Positions 33,408 to 41,920 of a stretch of 64,000 bases of DNA are shown piece after piece. How positions within the stretch are numbered: the first letter of the stretch is position 1; every line of letters begins with the position of its first letter. The notes below the pieces were generated by a model. That model ran no database searches, had not been told where the DNA came from, and was given only the letters and a program-made list of their open reading frames with translations. Both the position numbers and the translations under genes were made by a program. The stretch is from Bin107 sp965221655 (GTDB lineage: Bacteria > UBA8248), in the NCBI GenBank assembly GCA_965221655.1, contig OZ244906.1, forward strand, positions 558,001 to 622,000, in the 5' to 3' direction.

Positions 33408-34031
33408 ATGGAAGCGACCCAGACGTCCCCCAGAGTGTCCGCGACGAAGGAGAAGATAGTCGAGGCGGCGTCGCGGCTCATCTACCGCAACGGCTTTCAC
33501 GCCACCTCGCTGGACATGGTGGCGCGCGCCGCGGGCGTGAACCGGGGGAGCCTGTATTATTTTTTCCGCTCCAAGAAGAACCTGGGGCTCGCCGTCATCG
33601 CGCACTACGAATCCCTGTTGTACCGACACCACCTCCTGCCTGCCTTCGACGTGAAGGCTGCGGGAAGTGAGAAAATGCGGCGCCTCGCGGAATCCTATGC
33701 CCATATGCCCGCGCAGGACGCGCCTTGCTGCGGCTGCCCCATCGGAAACCTCTCGCTCGAACTCTCCGGGCTGGATGAGGACATGCGCCTGCGTCTCAAG
33801 GACGTCTGGGAGGGGGTGTTCGAGAAAATAACCGGGGTGCTGGCGCAGGCACAGGAAGAAGGCGAATTGCCCCGGGGAGTCGACGCACTCGCTTGGGCGC
33901 GATCTTTTTTCGCACAAATTCAGGGAGCGCACGTCGTGGCGCGCTGCTCCCGGGACGCGGCGTCGCTGCGCGCGGACTGCGAGCGCGCTTTCACGAGCCT
34001 GCCCTGGGCGAACAACGCAAAGAGGAAATGA
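33408..34031 (+). CDS. TetR-family transcriptional regulator
   Basis: The 207-residue regulator has an N-terminal helix-turn-helix (TKEKIVEAASRLIYRNGF and then TSLDMVARAAGVNRGSLYYF). A helical ligand domain contains APCCGCPIGNLSLELS, with Cys107, Cys108 and Cys110. It probably represses its own operon through the dyad at 33307. The gene leads htrA, copA and copZ, so it may control copper export. The cysteine cluster could bind metal, although a single Cys at this site is common in the family. I chose ATG 33408, preceded by GGAGGCGGGAAGGGG, over an in-frame GTG at 33339, which lies at the -10 box. Confidence 0.88.
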   Translation: MEATQTSPRVSATKEKIVEAASRLIYRNGFHATSLDMVARAAGVNRGSLYYFFRSKKNLGLAVIAHYESLLYRHHLLPAFDVKAAGSEKMRRLAESYAHMPAQDAPCCGCPIGNLSLELSGLDEDMRLRLKDVWEGVFEKITGVLAQAQEEGELPRGVDALAWARSFFAQIQGAHVVARCSRDAASLRADCERAFTSLPWANNAKRK

Positions 34032-34033
34032 AC

Positions 34034-35173
34034 ATGGAAGGGCGCGAGTTGAACGGCGGAAAAACGGGGCGGGGCGGCAGGCGCCTGCTCTTCTGGGTAG
34101 TCTTTCTCCTGGGGGCGCTCATCGCGTGGTCGGTCACGCAAAACTATTTCGACGACGGACGCGACCCGAACGCCGTTCCCCGCGTCGTCACCCCGCGCGG
34201 CGACCTCTCCGCCGAGGAGAAGTCGAACATCGAGTTGTTTCGCCTCGCCTCGCCTTCGGTCGTCTTCATCACGCGGTTGGCAATGCGGCGCGACATGTTC
34301 AGCCTCAACCTCTTCGAGATTCCCCAGGGGACGGGTTCGGGCTTCGTGTGGAACGAGCAGGGCCACGTCATCACGAACTTTCACGTCATCCAGCGTGCGA
34401 GTGCCCTGCGCGTCACCCTGGCGGACAACTCCGAGTGGGAGGCGCGCGTGGTGGGCATTGCCCCCGAGCAGGATTTGGCAGTGCTGGCGATCGACGCGCC
34501 CAGGAGACGCCTCAGGCCCATCCTCGTCGGAAATTCCGCCGACTTGCAGGTGGGCCAGCGGGTGTTCGCCATCGGCAATCCCTTCGGGCTGGACCAGACG
34601 CTCACGACGGGCATCATCAGCGCGCTGGGGCGTGAGATCGACGGGGTTGCGGGCCGCAAGATCAGCGGCGTCATCCAGACCGACGCCGCCATCAATCCGG
34701 GCAACTCCGGGGGGCCGCTGCTCGACAGCGCGGGCCGGCTGATAGGGGTGAACACCGCCATTTTCAGCCCCTCGGGTTCGAACGCAGGCATCGGTTTCGC
34801 GGTGCCCGTGGACACCGTGAACCGGGTCGCCCCGCAGCTGATTCGCCACGGGCGCGTTACCCGGCCCGGTCTCGGCATCCACGTGGCCGACAGGCGGACG
34901 GCGGAGCGCTTCGGCATCCGCGGGGTGTTGATCATCCGCGTGCAAAAAGGCAGCGCGGCAGAGGCCGCAGGGCTGCGCGGCACCGAGAGATCTCCGGGGG
35001 GGAACCTCGTGCTCGGCGACGTAATAGTTGCCGTGGGGCAAAAGCCCGTGGCCTCGCTCGACGACTTGTTGGACGCACTCGACGCCTACAAGGTGGGCGA
35101 GGTGGTGGAAGTGCACCTGATGCGCGGCGACGAGCGCCTGAGCGTGCCCGTGCGCCTGCAGGCAATCGGCTAG
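34034..35173 (+). CDS. HtrA/DegP-type membrane-anchored serine protease
   Basis: The 379-residue protein has an N-terminal membrane anchor (about 18-35), a trypsin-like domain and one C-terminal PDZ domain (about 275-375). The triad is His117 in TNFHVI, Asp147 in EQDLAVL and Ser225 in GNSGGPLL. It should act in the periplasm on misfolded proteins. It follows tetR almost without a gap and is 15 bases before copA, so it belongs to the same operon; copper damages envelope proteins, which would make this pairing sensible. Of two possible ATGs (34028, 34034) I chose 34034 because AGAGGA is then correctly spaced. Confidence 0.92.
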   Translation: MEGRELNGGKTGRGGRRLLFWVVFLLGALIAWSVTQNYFDDGRDPNAVPRVVTPRGDLSAEEKSNIELFRLASPSVVFITRLAMRRDMFSLNLFEIPQGTGSGFVWNEQGHVITNFHVIQRASALRVTLADNSEWEARVVGIAPEQDLAVLAIDAPRRRLRPILVGNSADLQVGQRVFAIGNPFGLDQTLTTGIISALGREIDGVAGRKISGVIQTDAAINPGNSGGPLLDSAGRLIGVNTAIFSPSGSNAGIGFAVPVDTVNRVAPQLIRHGRVTRPGLGIHVADRRTAERFGIRGVLIIRVQKGSAAEAAGLRGTERSPGGNLVLGDVIVAVGQKPVASLDDLLDALDAYKVGEVVEVHLMRGDERLSVPVRLQAIG

Positions 35174-35188
35174 GGAGAGGGGGAGAGC

Positions 35189-37582
35189 ATGTCGATCCAC
35201 TCGATTCCCGAGAAATTCGATATTCCGGTCGAGGGCATGTCGTGTGCGGCGTGTGCGGCCAGGCTCGAGAAGCGGCTCGGCACGCTCGAGGGCGTGCTGG
35301 GTGCGAACGTGAACCTCGCACTCGCGCGCGCGCAAGTCGAGTTTGTCCCCGCGCTGGTAACGCCCGCCGACATCGCTCGCAGGGTCGAGAAAACGGGGTT
35401 CCGCGTGCCGGACGCGCGGGTCGTCCTACTCGTTGAGGGTATGAATAGCACGAGCTGCGCGACGCGCCTGGAGGGGCGTCTGCGCGGGCTTGAGGGCGTC
35501 GTCACGGCGCGGGTGGATTTCGCCGCGGGCCGCGCGCAAGTCGCGTTGCGCCCCGCACTTCTGGGTACCGAAGACGTCATCGCCTCTGTGAAGAGGGCGG
35601 GGTACGCGGCTCGCGTGGTGGTGGACGTGGACGAGGGGGCGGAACAAGCCAAGCGCGAGCGGCGGCTGCGCAACAGTATGCGCCTGCTGGCGTTCTCGGC
35701 GCTTCTTTCTGCGCCGTTCGTCGTGCAGATGGCCGGCATGGCCGCCGGCTGGGAGCTCCCCAGGTGGTGGCAGTTCGCACTCGCCACCCCCGTGCAGTTC
35801 GTGGCGGGTATGCGCTTCTACCGGGGGGCGTACAACGCCCTGCGGGGCGGTGGAGCGAACATGGACGTTTTGGTCGCCTTGGGCACGAGCGCGGCCTGGC
35901 TGCACAGCAGCGTGGTTACGTTTTTGGGCTTGGGTGCCCACCACGTTTACTTCGAGGCGTCTGCCATCCTGATAACCCTGGTGCTCCTGGGCAAGGCGCT
36001 CGAAGAACGCGCGATGGGCAGGACTTCGGAGGCGATTCGCAGGCTGATGGGCCTTCGCCCGAAGACGGCTCGCGTCGTGCGCGCGGGGGTGGAGTGCGAG
36101 GTGCTCGTGGACGAAGTCCGCCGCGACGACGTGGTCATCGTGCGCCCGGGCGAGAAGTATCCCGTGGACGGCGTCATACTTGAGGGAACGACATCGGTGG
36201 ATGAGTCCACCATCACGGGCGAGAGTGTTCCCGTCGCCAAAGGAGTGGGCGACGCCGTGACGGGCGCGACTATCAACGTCGACGGGGCGGTCCGGTTTCG
36301 GGCCACGCGGGTGGGGGAAGACACCACTCTCTCTCAAATCGTCCGCCTCGTGGAGCAGGCCCAGACGTCCAAGGCCCCCATCCAGCGCGCCGCCGACAGG
36401 GTGTCGGGCGTTTTCGTGCCCGTCGTGATGGGTATTGCGGTTCTCACCTTCGCCGCGTGGCACCTGTGGGGCGGCGGTTTCGCGCCTGCACTGGTCAACG
36501 CGGTCGCCGTGCTCGTCATTGCCTGTCCATGCGCCCTGGGGCTGGCGACGCCCACGGCCATCATGGTGGGGACGGGCAAGGGAGCCGAGGCGGGCATCCT
36601 CATCAAGGGCGGCGCGTCGCTCGAGACGGCCCACGGGCTGGACGCACTGGTTCTCGACAAGACGGGCACCCTCACCGAGGGAAGGCCTGCGGTTACCGAC
36701 GTATTGCCGCTGGCCGACTTGCGCGAAGAGGAAGTCCTGCGCCTGGCGGCGAGTGCGGAGCAGGGTTCCGAGCATCCCCTGGGGGCGGCTATCGTGAAAG
36801 AGGCCCGTGCGCGCGGTGTGGAGCTCCTCTCTGTGCTCGATTTTCGCGCGCGTCCCGGCCATGGCCTGGAGGCCAGAGTGGGGGAGCGTGAAATTCTGCT
36901 CGGCAGCGCGAAGTTCATGGCCGAGCGCGGCGTGGACGCCTCGGTCTGCGCCGAAGCCGTGCACCGTCTTGAGGAGCAGGGCAAGACGGTGGTGTTTCTC
37001 GCAAGCGGCGCGCAGTTGCTGGGGGCCGTCGCCCTGGCCGACGCAATCAGACAAACCTCGCCCCGCGCGGTTGGGCTCCTGCGCGCCATGGGAATCGAGG
37101 TTCACGTGATGACGGGCGACAACGAGCGCACCGCGCGGGCCGTGGCGGACGCACTGGAGGTTCCCCACGTGCTGGCGGAGGTGATGCCGCAGGAGAAGGC
37201 CGCGATGGTGGAGCGGCTGCGGCGCGGCGGCAAGAAAGTAGGCATGGTCGGCGACGGCGTCAACGACGCCCCGGCCCTGGCCGCTGCGGACGTGGGCTTT
37301 GCCGTCGGCACGGGGACGGACGTGGCGGTGGAGGCGTCCGACGTGACGCTCATGCGCGACGACCTGATGGGCGTCGTCGCCGCGGTCGCGTTGTCGCGCG
37401 CCGTGATGAGGAAGATTCGCCAAAATCTGTTCTGGGCGTTTTTCTACAACGTGCTCGGCATTCCCCTGGCGGCGCTGGGTTTTTTGAGTCCCCTCGTCGC
37501 GGGTGCGGCCATGGCGTTCAGTTCCGTCTCGGTCGTGTCGAATACCTTGTTGCTCAGAAGGTGGCGCCCCGAGGCGGAATAG
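35189..37582 (+). CDS. copA: Copper-translocating P1B-type ATPase
   Basis: This 797-residue heavy-metal pump exports Cu(I) from the cytosol. Two N-terminal HMA domains are present. The first has GMSCAAC (Cys19, Cys22). The second reads GMNSTSCAT and has lost one of the two metal-binding cysteines. The transport-site CPC is at 446-448 and the phosphorylation site DKTGT at 490-494. TGES, SEHPLGAAI and GDGVNDAPAL are also intact. About eight membrane helices are visible. GGAGAGGGGGAGAG precedes the ATG. It is followed by a copper chaperone gene. Confidence 0.95.
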   Translation: MSIHSIPEKFDIPVEGMSCAACAARLEKRLGTLEGVLGANVNLALARAQVEFVPALVTPADIARRVEKTGFRVPDARVVLLVEGMNSTSCATRLEGRLRGLEGVVTARVDFAAGRAQVALRPALLGTEDVIASVKRAGYAARVVVDVDEGAEQAKRERRLRNSMRLLAFSALLSAPFVVQMAGMAAGWELPRWWQFALATPVQFVAGMRFYRGAYNALRGGGANMDVLVALGTSAAWLHSSVVTFLGLGAHHVYFEASAILITLVLLGKALEERAMGRTSEAIRRLMGLRPKTARVVRAGVECEVLVDEVRRDDVVIVRPGEKYPVDGVILEGTTSVDESTITGESVPVAKGVGDAVTGATINVDGAVRFRATRVGEDTTLSQIVRLVEQAQTSKAPIQRAADRVSGVFVPVVMGIAVLTFAAWHLWGGGFAPALVNAVAVLVIACPCALGLATPTAIMVGTGKGAEAGILIKGGASLETAHGLDALVLDKTGTLTEGRPAVTDVLPLADLREEEVLRLAASAEQGSEHPLGAAIVKEARARGVELLSVLDFRARPGHGLEARVGEREILLGSAKFMAERGVDASVCAEAVHRLEEQGKTVVFLASGAQLLGAVALADAIRQTSPRAVGLLRAMGIEVHVMTGDNERTARAVADALEVPHVLAEVMPQEKAAMVERLRRGGKKVGMVGDGVNDAPALAAADVGFAVGTGTDVAVEASDVTLMRDDLMGVVAAVALSRAVMRKIRQNLFWAFFYNVLGIPLAALGFLSPLVAGAAMAFSSVSVVSNTLLLRRWRPEAE

Positions 37583-37624
37583 CCGTGTGCGGGGCCGGTG
37601 GTCTCCATAGCGAGGAGGCATGAC

Positions 37625-37831
37625 GTGGAGAGGGTGGAAATCGTCGTTTCTGGAATGAGTTGCGAGGCGTGTCGGGCCGGCGTGCACGAAGCCCTCGCGG
37701 GCGTGGCGGGTGTGGCCGAGGCTACGGTGGACCTCGAAGCGGGCAGGGCGACGGTCGTGTTCGATGAAAGCGCTACGACGCCCGACGCCCTGCGCGCGGC
37801 AGTCGAAGATGCAGGTTTCGACGCTAACTAA
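37625..37831 (+). CDS. copZ: Heavy-metal-associated domain copper chaperone
   Basis: This 68-residue HMA-domain protein contains GMSCEACRAGVHEAL, the Cu(I)-binding CxxC motif, and ends FDESATTPDALRAAVEDAGF, the family's closing strand and helix. It should shuttle Cu(I) to CopA. I chose GTG 37625, preceded by AGGAGG at 37613-37618; the frame could extend to 37598 but would then add an atypical basic tail. It is the last gene of the tetR-htrA-copA unit. Confidence 0.88.
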   Translation: MERVEIVVSGMSCEACRAGVHEALAGVAGVAEATVDLEAGRATVVFDESATTPDALRAAVEDAGFDAN

Positions 37832-37851
37832 CTTCTAATGCAACTGCTTGC

Positions 37852-37887
37852 GGAAATTATATAAAGTAATACATCAGTATAATTTCC
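37852..37887. repeat. Perfect 10-bp AT-rich inverted repeat
   Basis: GGAAATTATA (37852-37861) and TATAATTTCC (37878-37887) are exact reverse complements with a 16-base spacer. They lie between copZ and the convergent flavin reductase gene. It stands out from the GC-rich surroundings. It may act as a bidirectional transcription end or a protein site. Confidence 0.55.
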
Positions 37888-37915
37888 TGCTCCTCTACCC
37901 GGTCGTAGGTGTGTT

Positions 37916-38539
37916 CTACCTCGGCTGGCCGTCTTGGAATTTTCTCTCCAGAAACTCACCCAGCGTACATTGCCAAAAGCCGTTCAGGCGGCCGATGGGG
38001 CCGAGCTTCTTCATGTCGATGTATCCATCGGTCATGATGGCGGGGTCCACGTGAAAGTAGACGACCTCCCCGATGAGCAGGGGATGCTTGTTCGGCCCCA
38101 GTTCGACTACCTTGTGCGTCTTGCATTCAAAGTGAATGGGTGCGTCCTGGATGCGCGGAGCACCTACCTTTCTCGCGGGCACGGGGGTGAGGCCCGTGGC
38201 GTCGAACTCGCTTTCTTCCGCGGGAATGCCGTTCGCCGTGTCCACCATTTGCTCCCAGTGGCGTTCGGTCACGACGTTAAAGCAGAACTCGCCGGTTTCC
38301 TCGGCGTTGAGGAGGGTGTGCTTCTTCGTGCCGTCGGGGTTTCGCGCCACGGTGAGAGATATCATCGGCGGAGCCACGCACACGCAGGTGAAGAAGCTGA
38401 AGGGGGCGATGTTGTGCACCCCCTCCTTGCTGATGGACGACGCCCAGCCGATGGGGCGCGGGACGATGGAGCCGGTGAGCAGGCGATACACCGCACGCCG
38501 CTCCATGTCGCAGGGGTCGAATTCCAGGTATGTGCTCAT
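37916..38539 (-). CDS. Flavin reductase-like (FMN-binding split barrel) protein
   Basis: The 207-residue protein matches the flavin reductase-like domain family. It has YRLLTGSIVPRPIGWASSIS, APFSFFTCVCVAPPMISLTV and GEVVYFHVDPAI. Members bind FMN and reduce free flavin or supply it to a monooxygenase; some are poorly understood short-chain acyl-CoA or aromatic catabolic partners. It sits with an SDR and an alpha/beta hydrolase on the same strand (32 and 23 base gaps), which suggests a small catabolic operon for an unidentified substrate. GAGGACC lies upstream of the ATG. Confidence 0.85.
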   Translation of the reverse strand: MSTYLEFDPCDMERRAVYRLLTGSIVPRPIGWASSISKEGVHNIAPFSFFTCVCVAPPMISLTVARNPDGTKKHTLLNAEETGEFCFNVVTERHWEQMVDTANGIPAEESEFDATGLTPVPARKVGAPRIQDAPIHFECKTHKVVELGPNKHPLLIGEVVYFHVDPAIMTDGYIDMKKLGPIGRLNGFWQCTLGEFLERKFQDGQPR

Positions 38540-38571
38540 CGAAGGTCCTCGGCGAATGGAAGATACGCTCT

Positions 38572-39339
38572 CTACGCCATGAAACGCCCGGCGTTCACGG
38601 CGATGGTCTGGCCCGTGAGATAGGCGGACTCGGGCGAGGCCAGCATAAGCACCCAGCCGACGATGTCCTCCACCTCGGCGATGCGGCCCAGCAACGTGCC
38701 CTGGCCGATCATCTCGCGTTGCTCCTCGGATCGCACGGCGATGACGCGCTCGGTCGCTGTGGTGCCGGGTGCGATAGCGTTCACGCGCACGTTGTACTTG
38801 CCCAGGTCGAAGGCGAGCACGCGCGTGAGGGCGTGGACGCCGGCCTTGGCCGCCGCGTAGGGCGGAGAGGAGGTTTGCAGGGTGGAGATGCCCGACATCG
38901 ACCCCAGGTTTATCACGCAGCCTCTGTTTTGCTTCTCGAAGACGGGCGTGAGGTGCTTGGAGGTGAGGAACACGCTCTTGAGATTCCTGTCCACCACGGC
39001 GTCCCATTCGTCTTCGGACGTCTCGCCGGTGGAGAGTTGTTGGTGAAAGCCGCCCGCGCAGTTCACGAAAATGTCGATGGCCCCCGCCTCGTCGACGATG
39101 CCTCCTATCATCTGTCTGACGGCCACGGAATCCGTGAGGTCGCAGTCGAGAAAGGTGGCCTCGCCGCCTTGCGCGCGAATCGCGGCAGCGGCAGCCTCTG
39201 CGGGCTCGGCGTCGACGTCCACGAGATACACCCGCGCTCCCGCCTGTGCGAACTGCTCGGCGGATGCCTTGCCGATGCCGCGCGCCGCACCCGTCACGAC
39301 GGCGACTTGCCCCGAAAAATCGAACTTCGTCTTGCCCAT
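38572..39339 (-). CDS. Short-chain dehydrogenase/reductase
   Basis: The 255-residue SDR has the cofactor motif TGAARGIG (about 17-24), DVDA after the second strand (favouring NAD), NCAGG and NLGSMSG. The active site reads YAAAKAGVHALTRV. All classical catalytic residues (Ser, Tyr, Lys) are present. The substrate is unknown. It lies between the flavin reductase gene and the hydrolase gene. The ATG follows GGAGAACG. Confidence 0.92.
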   Translation of the reverse strand: MGKTKFDFSGQVAVVTGAARGIGKASAEQFAQAGARVYLVDVDAEPAEAAAAAIRAQGGEATFLDCDLTDSVAVRQMIGGIVDEAGAIDIFVNCAGGFHQQLSTGETSEDEWDAVVDRNLKSVFLTSKHLTPVFEKQNRGCVINLGSMSGISTLQTSSPPYAAAKAGVHALTRVLAFDLGKYNVRVNAIAPGTTATERVIAVRSEEQREMIGQGTLLGRIAEVEDIVGWVLMLASPESAYLTGQTIAVNAGRFMA

Positions 39340-39362
39340 CAGACGTTCTCCTTGAGGAATCG

Positions 39363-40169
39363 CTATGCCGTCAGGAATTCCAGCACACGCTCGTTGAAGG
39401 CTTCGGGTTGTTCCCATTGGGCCATGTGGCCCGCGTTTGGAATCACCCCCAGTTGTGCATGGGGGGTGGCGTTTTGGCAAGCGGCGCGGCGTTGGGCGAG
39501 CGTCGGATAGGCGATGACGTCGGTCTCGCCCCACAATATCAGCAAGGGCATGGTGCAGGCGGGCAGCAGGTCGGGCAGCGAGGGGGCGCGGTTCATGGCG
39601 TAGATGTTCATTCTGGAATTGCGGAGGTTCTCCCACGCCATTTCGAGATACGCCGCGTCCGCACACGCGGGGTTTTGGAACATGAGCGCCTTTTGGTTGT
39701 GGACGAAAACTTCGTGCTTCTCCTCGGGCGTCATGTCCCGCGTCGCGCGGCGTTCGTCGCCCAGGCGAACGTCCTCCTTCAAGCCGAGACCCCCCGGCCC
39801 GAGCAGGACGAGCTTCTCGAAGCGCGCGGCGTTTTCTCCGCAATACGTCGCGCACATGGTCGCACCGAACGAAAACGCCACGCACATGCACCTGGCGATG
39901 CCCAGGCCGTCGAGCAGACGCGCGATGCCCTGGGTTACGGACGCCGCGGTATGGGGCTTGGGGGGCAGGTAGCTTTGCCCGAAGGCGGGCAGATCGACGG
40001 CCAGGGTGCGGTAGCGTTCGGCAAAAAATGGCTGGTTCCTGCGCCAGTGGTTCGCCGCCCCGAAGCCGCCGTGCACGAGGAGAAGGGTCGGGGCGTCGGC
40101 AGAACCCGCCTCGGTATAGGCGAGCGGGCCGTCGGGGGTGGGGATGGTTTTGGGTGTGAGTCGGGTCAA
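39363..40169 (-). CDS. Alpha/beta hydrolase
   Basis: The 268-residue protein has the HGGFGAANHW oxyanion segment and the nucleophile elbow AFSFG near residue 100, where the first Gly of GxSxG is Ala. The acid is probably in LLILWGETDV, and the catalytic His in IPNAGHMAQWEQP. The overall pattern fits the meta-cleavage-product hydrolase/haloperoxidase-like group. It is the first gene of the small operon with the SDR and flavin reductase. The substrate is unknown. Confidence 0.9.
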   Translation of the reverse strand: MTRLTPKTIPTPDGPLAYTEAGSADAPTLLLVHGGFGAANHWRRNQPFFAERYRTLAVDLPAFGQSYLPPKPHTAASVTQGIARLLDGLGIARCMCVAFSFGATMCATYCGENAARFEKLVLLGPGGLGLKEDVRLGDERRATRDMTPEEKHEVFVHNQKALMFQNPACADAAYLEMAWENLRNSRMNIYAMNRAPSLPDLLPACTMPLLILWGETDVIAYPTLAQRRAACQNATPHAQLGVIPNAGHMAQWEQPEAFNERVLEFLTA

Positions 40170-40209
40170 TGCGCGTCCTCATCTGTGCGGCGATACGGCG
40201 CGGGAGACT

Positions 40210-40374
40210 CTATGGGTTGAGTCGTACGAAGTCGGTGAACGTGTCGAGGATGCCGTTGTCGTAGAGCGTCCAGGCCGTCACCACCACCACGAGCGTGAGA
40301 ACGCCCAGGATCAGGTATTCGAGCAGGCCATGCCTGACGGCGGAAGGTTTTTGGGAGGAAAATTTCTTCGCCAT
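40210..40374 (-). CDS. 54-residue single-helix membrane protein
   Basis: A short frame starts at ATG 40374, with a basic head (MAKKFSSQKPSAVRHG). One hydrophobic helix follows (LLEYLILGVLTLVVVVTAWT), then the tail LYDNGILDTFTDFVRLNP. The RHGLLEY junction and the tail superficially resemble Flp-type pilins, but the spacing of the processing motif is wrong and no tad genes are present. It is divergent from the DUF3090 gene. Function unknown; I support it as a gene because of the clean helix and its position in an otherwise empty gap. Confidence 0.5.
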   Translation of the reverse strand: MAKKFSSQKPSAVRHGLLEYLILGVLTLVVVVTAWTLYDNGILDTFTDFVRLNP

Positions 40375-40544
40375 GGGGTCGCTTTCCGAAAAACGTTTCG
40401 AGCGGGCTGCGGGGGATTATAAGCCCGATTGCGCACCGGTGAAACCGCGGGCGTCGAGGAAATTCGGATGGACAAGGGGGAGGCGTCCGTTTATGGTATG
40501 GGGAGCATTTGTTCTCCCCCTGCGTTACGGAGCCCGAGATTTCG

Positions 40545-41117
40545 ATGGATTCCGCACAAAACAACTTCGGCGAGGTCGAAAGAATTCACACCGAGGCCAT
40601 CGGCGTTGCGGGTAAGAGGATTTTCCGCATCCTGATCGATTGCGCCTCCCGGGCTGCCGCCACGCTCTGGCTCGAAAAAGAGCAGGTCTACGGCCTTTCG
40701 ATGGCGATGAAGAAGATGGCGGAAACCAAGGGCCAGGAGGAGCCCCGCAGCTCCGATGCTGATTTTCCGGACATATCCCACGCCGCTCCCCTGAGCGACC
40801 CGGGCCTGCTCGAGTTCCGGGTGAGTCGCCTGGGGCTGGCCTACGGGCCGGGCAAGGACCGCGTTACGGTGTTCTTCTACGACGAGCGCGACGAGGTCGC
40901 CCGCGAAGAAGTCGACGAAGAGGGCGAGGAGTTTCCTTCCGACGCTCCCGGTTCCGCCGCCTTGCAGGTGAGCCTCGCGCAGGCGCAGGCGGATGAATTT
41001 ATCGCCCAGAGCCTGGATGCCTGCGCCTCCGGACGGGGGACGGACGCGCTTTCGCGCCACGCCATGGTGGCCACCGGCAAGGTGGACCCCAACACGAACG
41101 GGCATTTTCGTCACTAA
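40545..41117 (+). CDS. DUF3090-family protein
   Basis: The 190-residue protein has the family's features. VERIHTEAIGVAGKRIFRIL opens the fold, and AAATLWLEKEQVYGLSMAMK follows. The core FRVSRLGLAYGPGKDRVTVF ends in a strand pair (VSLAQAQADEFIAQSLDACA). The family is uncharacterised and is best known from Actinobacteria and Chloroflexi, where it sits beside an SCO1664-type gene, as it does here. The distal cysteine pair sometimes seen in the family is not obvious. ATG 40545 gives a start at the family N-terminus; a weak in-frame extension to 40509 is possible. Confidence 0.8.
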   Translation: MDSAQNNFGEVERIHTEAIGVAGKRIFRILIDCASRAAATLWLEKEQVYGLSMAMKKMAETKGQEEPRSSDADFPDISHAAPLSDPGLLEFRVSRLGLAYGPGKDRVTVFFYDERDEVAREEVDEEGEEFPSDAPGSAALQVSLAQAQADEFIAQSLDACASGRGTDALSRHAMVATGKVDPNTNGHFRH

Positions 41118-41143
41118 CAACCCCCGCGATCCGGAAAAATCTC

Positions 41144-41920
41144 TTGGCCCGTAAATCTCCATCTCCCCCAGACGCGCAAAAGGCTGAAACGCAGAGCTAC
41201 CGATTCGACCCCGGGGAGATAGAGGAACTCCTCTCGCAAGCGGAAATCCTGGGCGGCGAGTTGGTGCCGCAAGGCTCGAACTACACCTTCGCCGTGCAGA
41301 TGCAGGCGGCGGATTTGCGCTTCTGGGGCATCTACAAGCCCGCGAGCGGAGAGCGGCCGCTGTGGGATTTCCCCTACGGCACCCTGCATTTGAGGGAGCG
41401 GTGCTCCTTTCTGGTGAGCCACCACCTCGGGTGGCACCTCGTTCCCCCGACGGTCATTCGCGAAGGCCCCCACGGCGAGGGGTCGATGCAACTGTGCGTG
41501 CCCTACGACGGGAAGTCGAACTATTTCACGCTGAGAGCCGAGGAAAGCCCCGCGTTGGTTCTGCTCGCCGCTTTCGACCTCATGGTCAACAACACGGATC
41601 GCAAGGGGGGGCACTGCTTCAAGGCCGAGGACGGTCGTGTCTGGGGTATCGACCACGGCCTTACGTTTCACGAGGAACCCAAGCTGCGCACCGTCATCTG
41701 GGACTATGCGGGGCTTCGTCTGCCCGAGGAGCGCGTGGACGACGTGAGGCGTCTTGAGGAGAGCCTGTGCGACGGCGAAAGCGCGCTCAGACGCGAGATG
41801 GATACCCTCCTCGAGCCCGAGGAAGTGCGCGTCTTTCAGGAAAGGGTGCGCCAGTTCCGTGAGGAGCCCCGCCTGCCGACGCCCGAGGAATACCGCCGCC
41901 TCCACTGGGACGTGCAATGA
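41144..41920 (+). CDS. SCO1664-family PI3K/HipA-like kinase-fold protein
   Basis: The 258-residue protein shows AEILGGELVPQGSNYTFAVQ, IYKPASGERPLWDFPYGTLH and REGPHGEGSMQLCV. The kinase-like catalytic blocks VNNTDRKGGHC and WGIDHGLTFHEEP follow. These correspond to the catalytic and metal-binding loops of PI3/4-kinase or HipA-type folds. The family is uncharacterised but conserved beside DUF3090, so the two probably work together. The substrate is unknown. The TTG start at 41144 is uncertain. The stop overlaps the ATG of the lipoprotein gene that follows. Confidence 0.82.
   Translation: MARKSPSPPDAQKAETQSYRFDPGEIEELLSQAEILGGELVPQGSNYTFAVQMQAADLRFWGIYKPASGERPLWDFPYGTLHLRERCSFLVSHHLGWHLVPPTVIREGPHGEGSMQLCVPYDGKSNYFTLRAEESPALVLLAAFDLMVNNTDRKGGHCFKAEDGRVWGIDHGLTFHEEPKLRTVIWDYAGLRLPEERVDDVRRLEESLCDGESALRREMDTLLEPEEVRVFQERVRQFREEPRLPTPEEYRRLHWDVQ

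Noticed and set aside
40210..40374. Flp-type pilin identity for the 54-residue membrane protein
   Set aside because: The Gly-to-Glu-Tyr spacing does not match the prepilin site and there are no tad secretion genes nearby.
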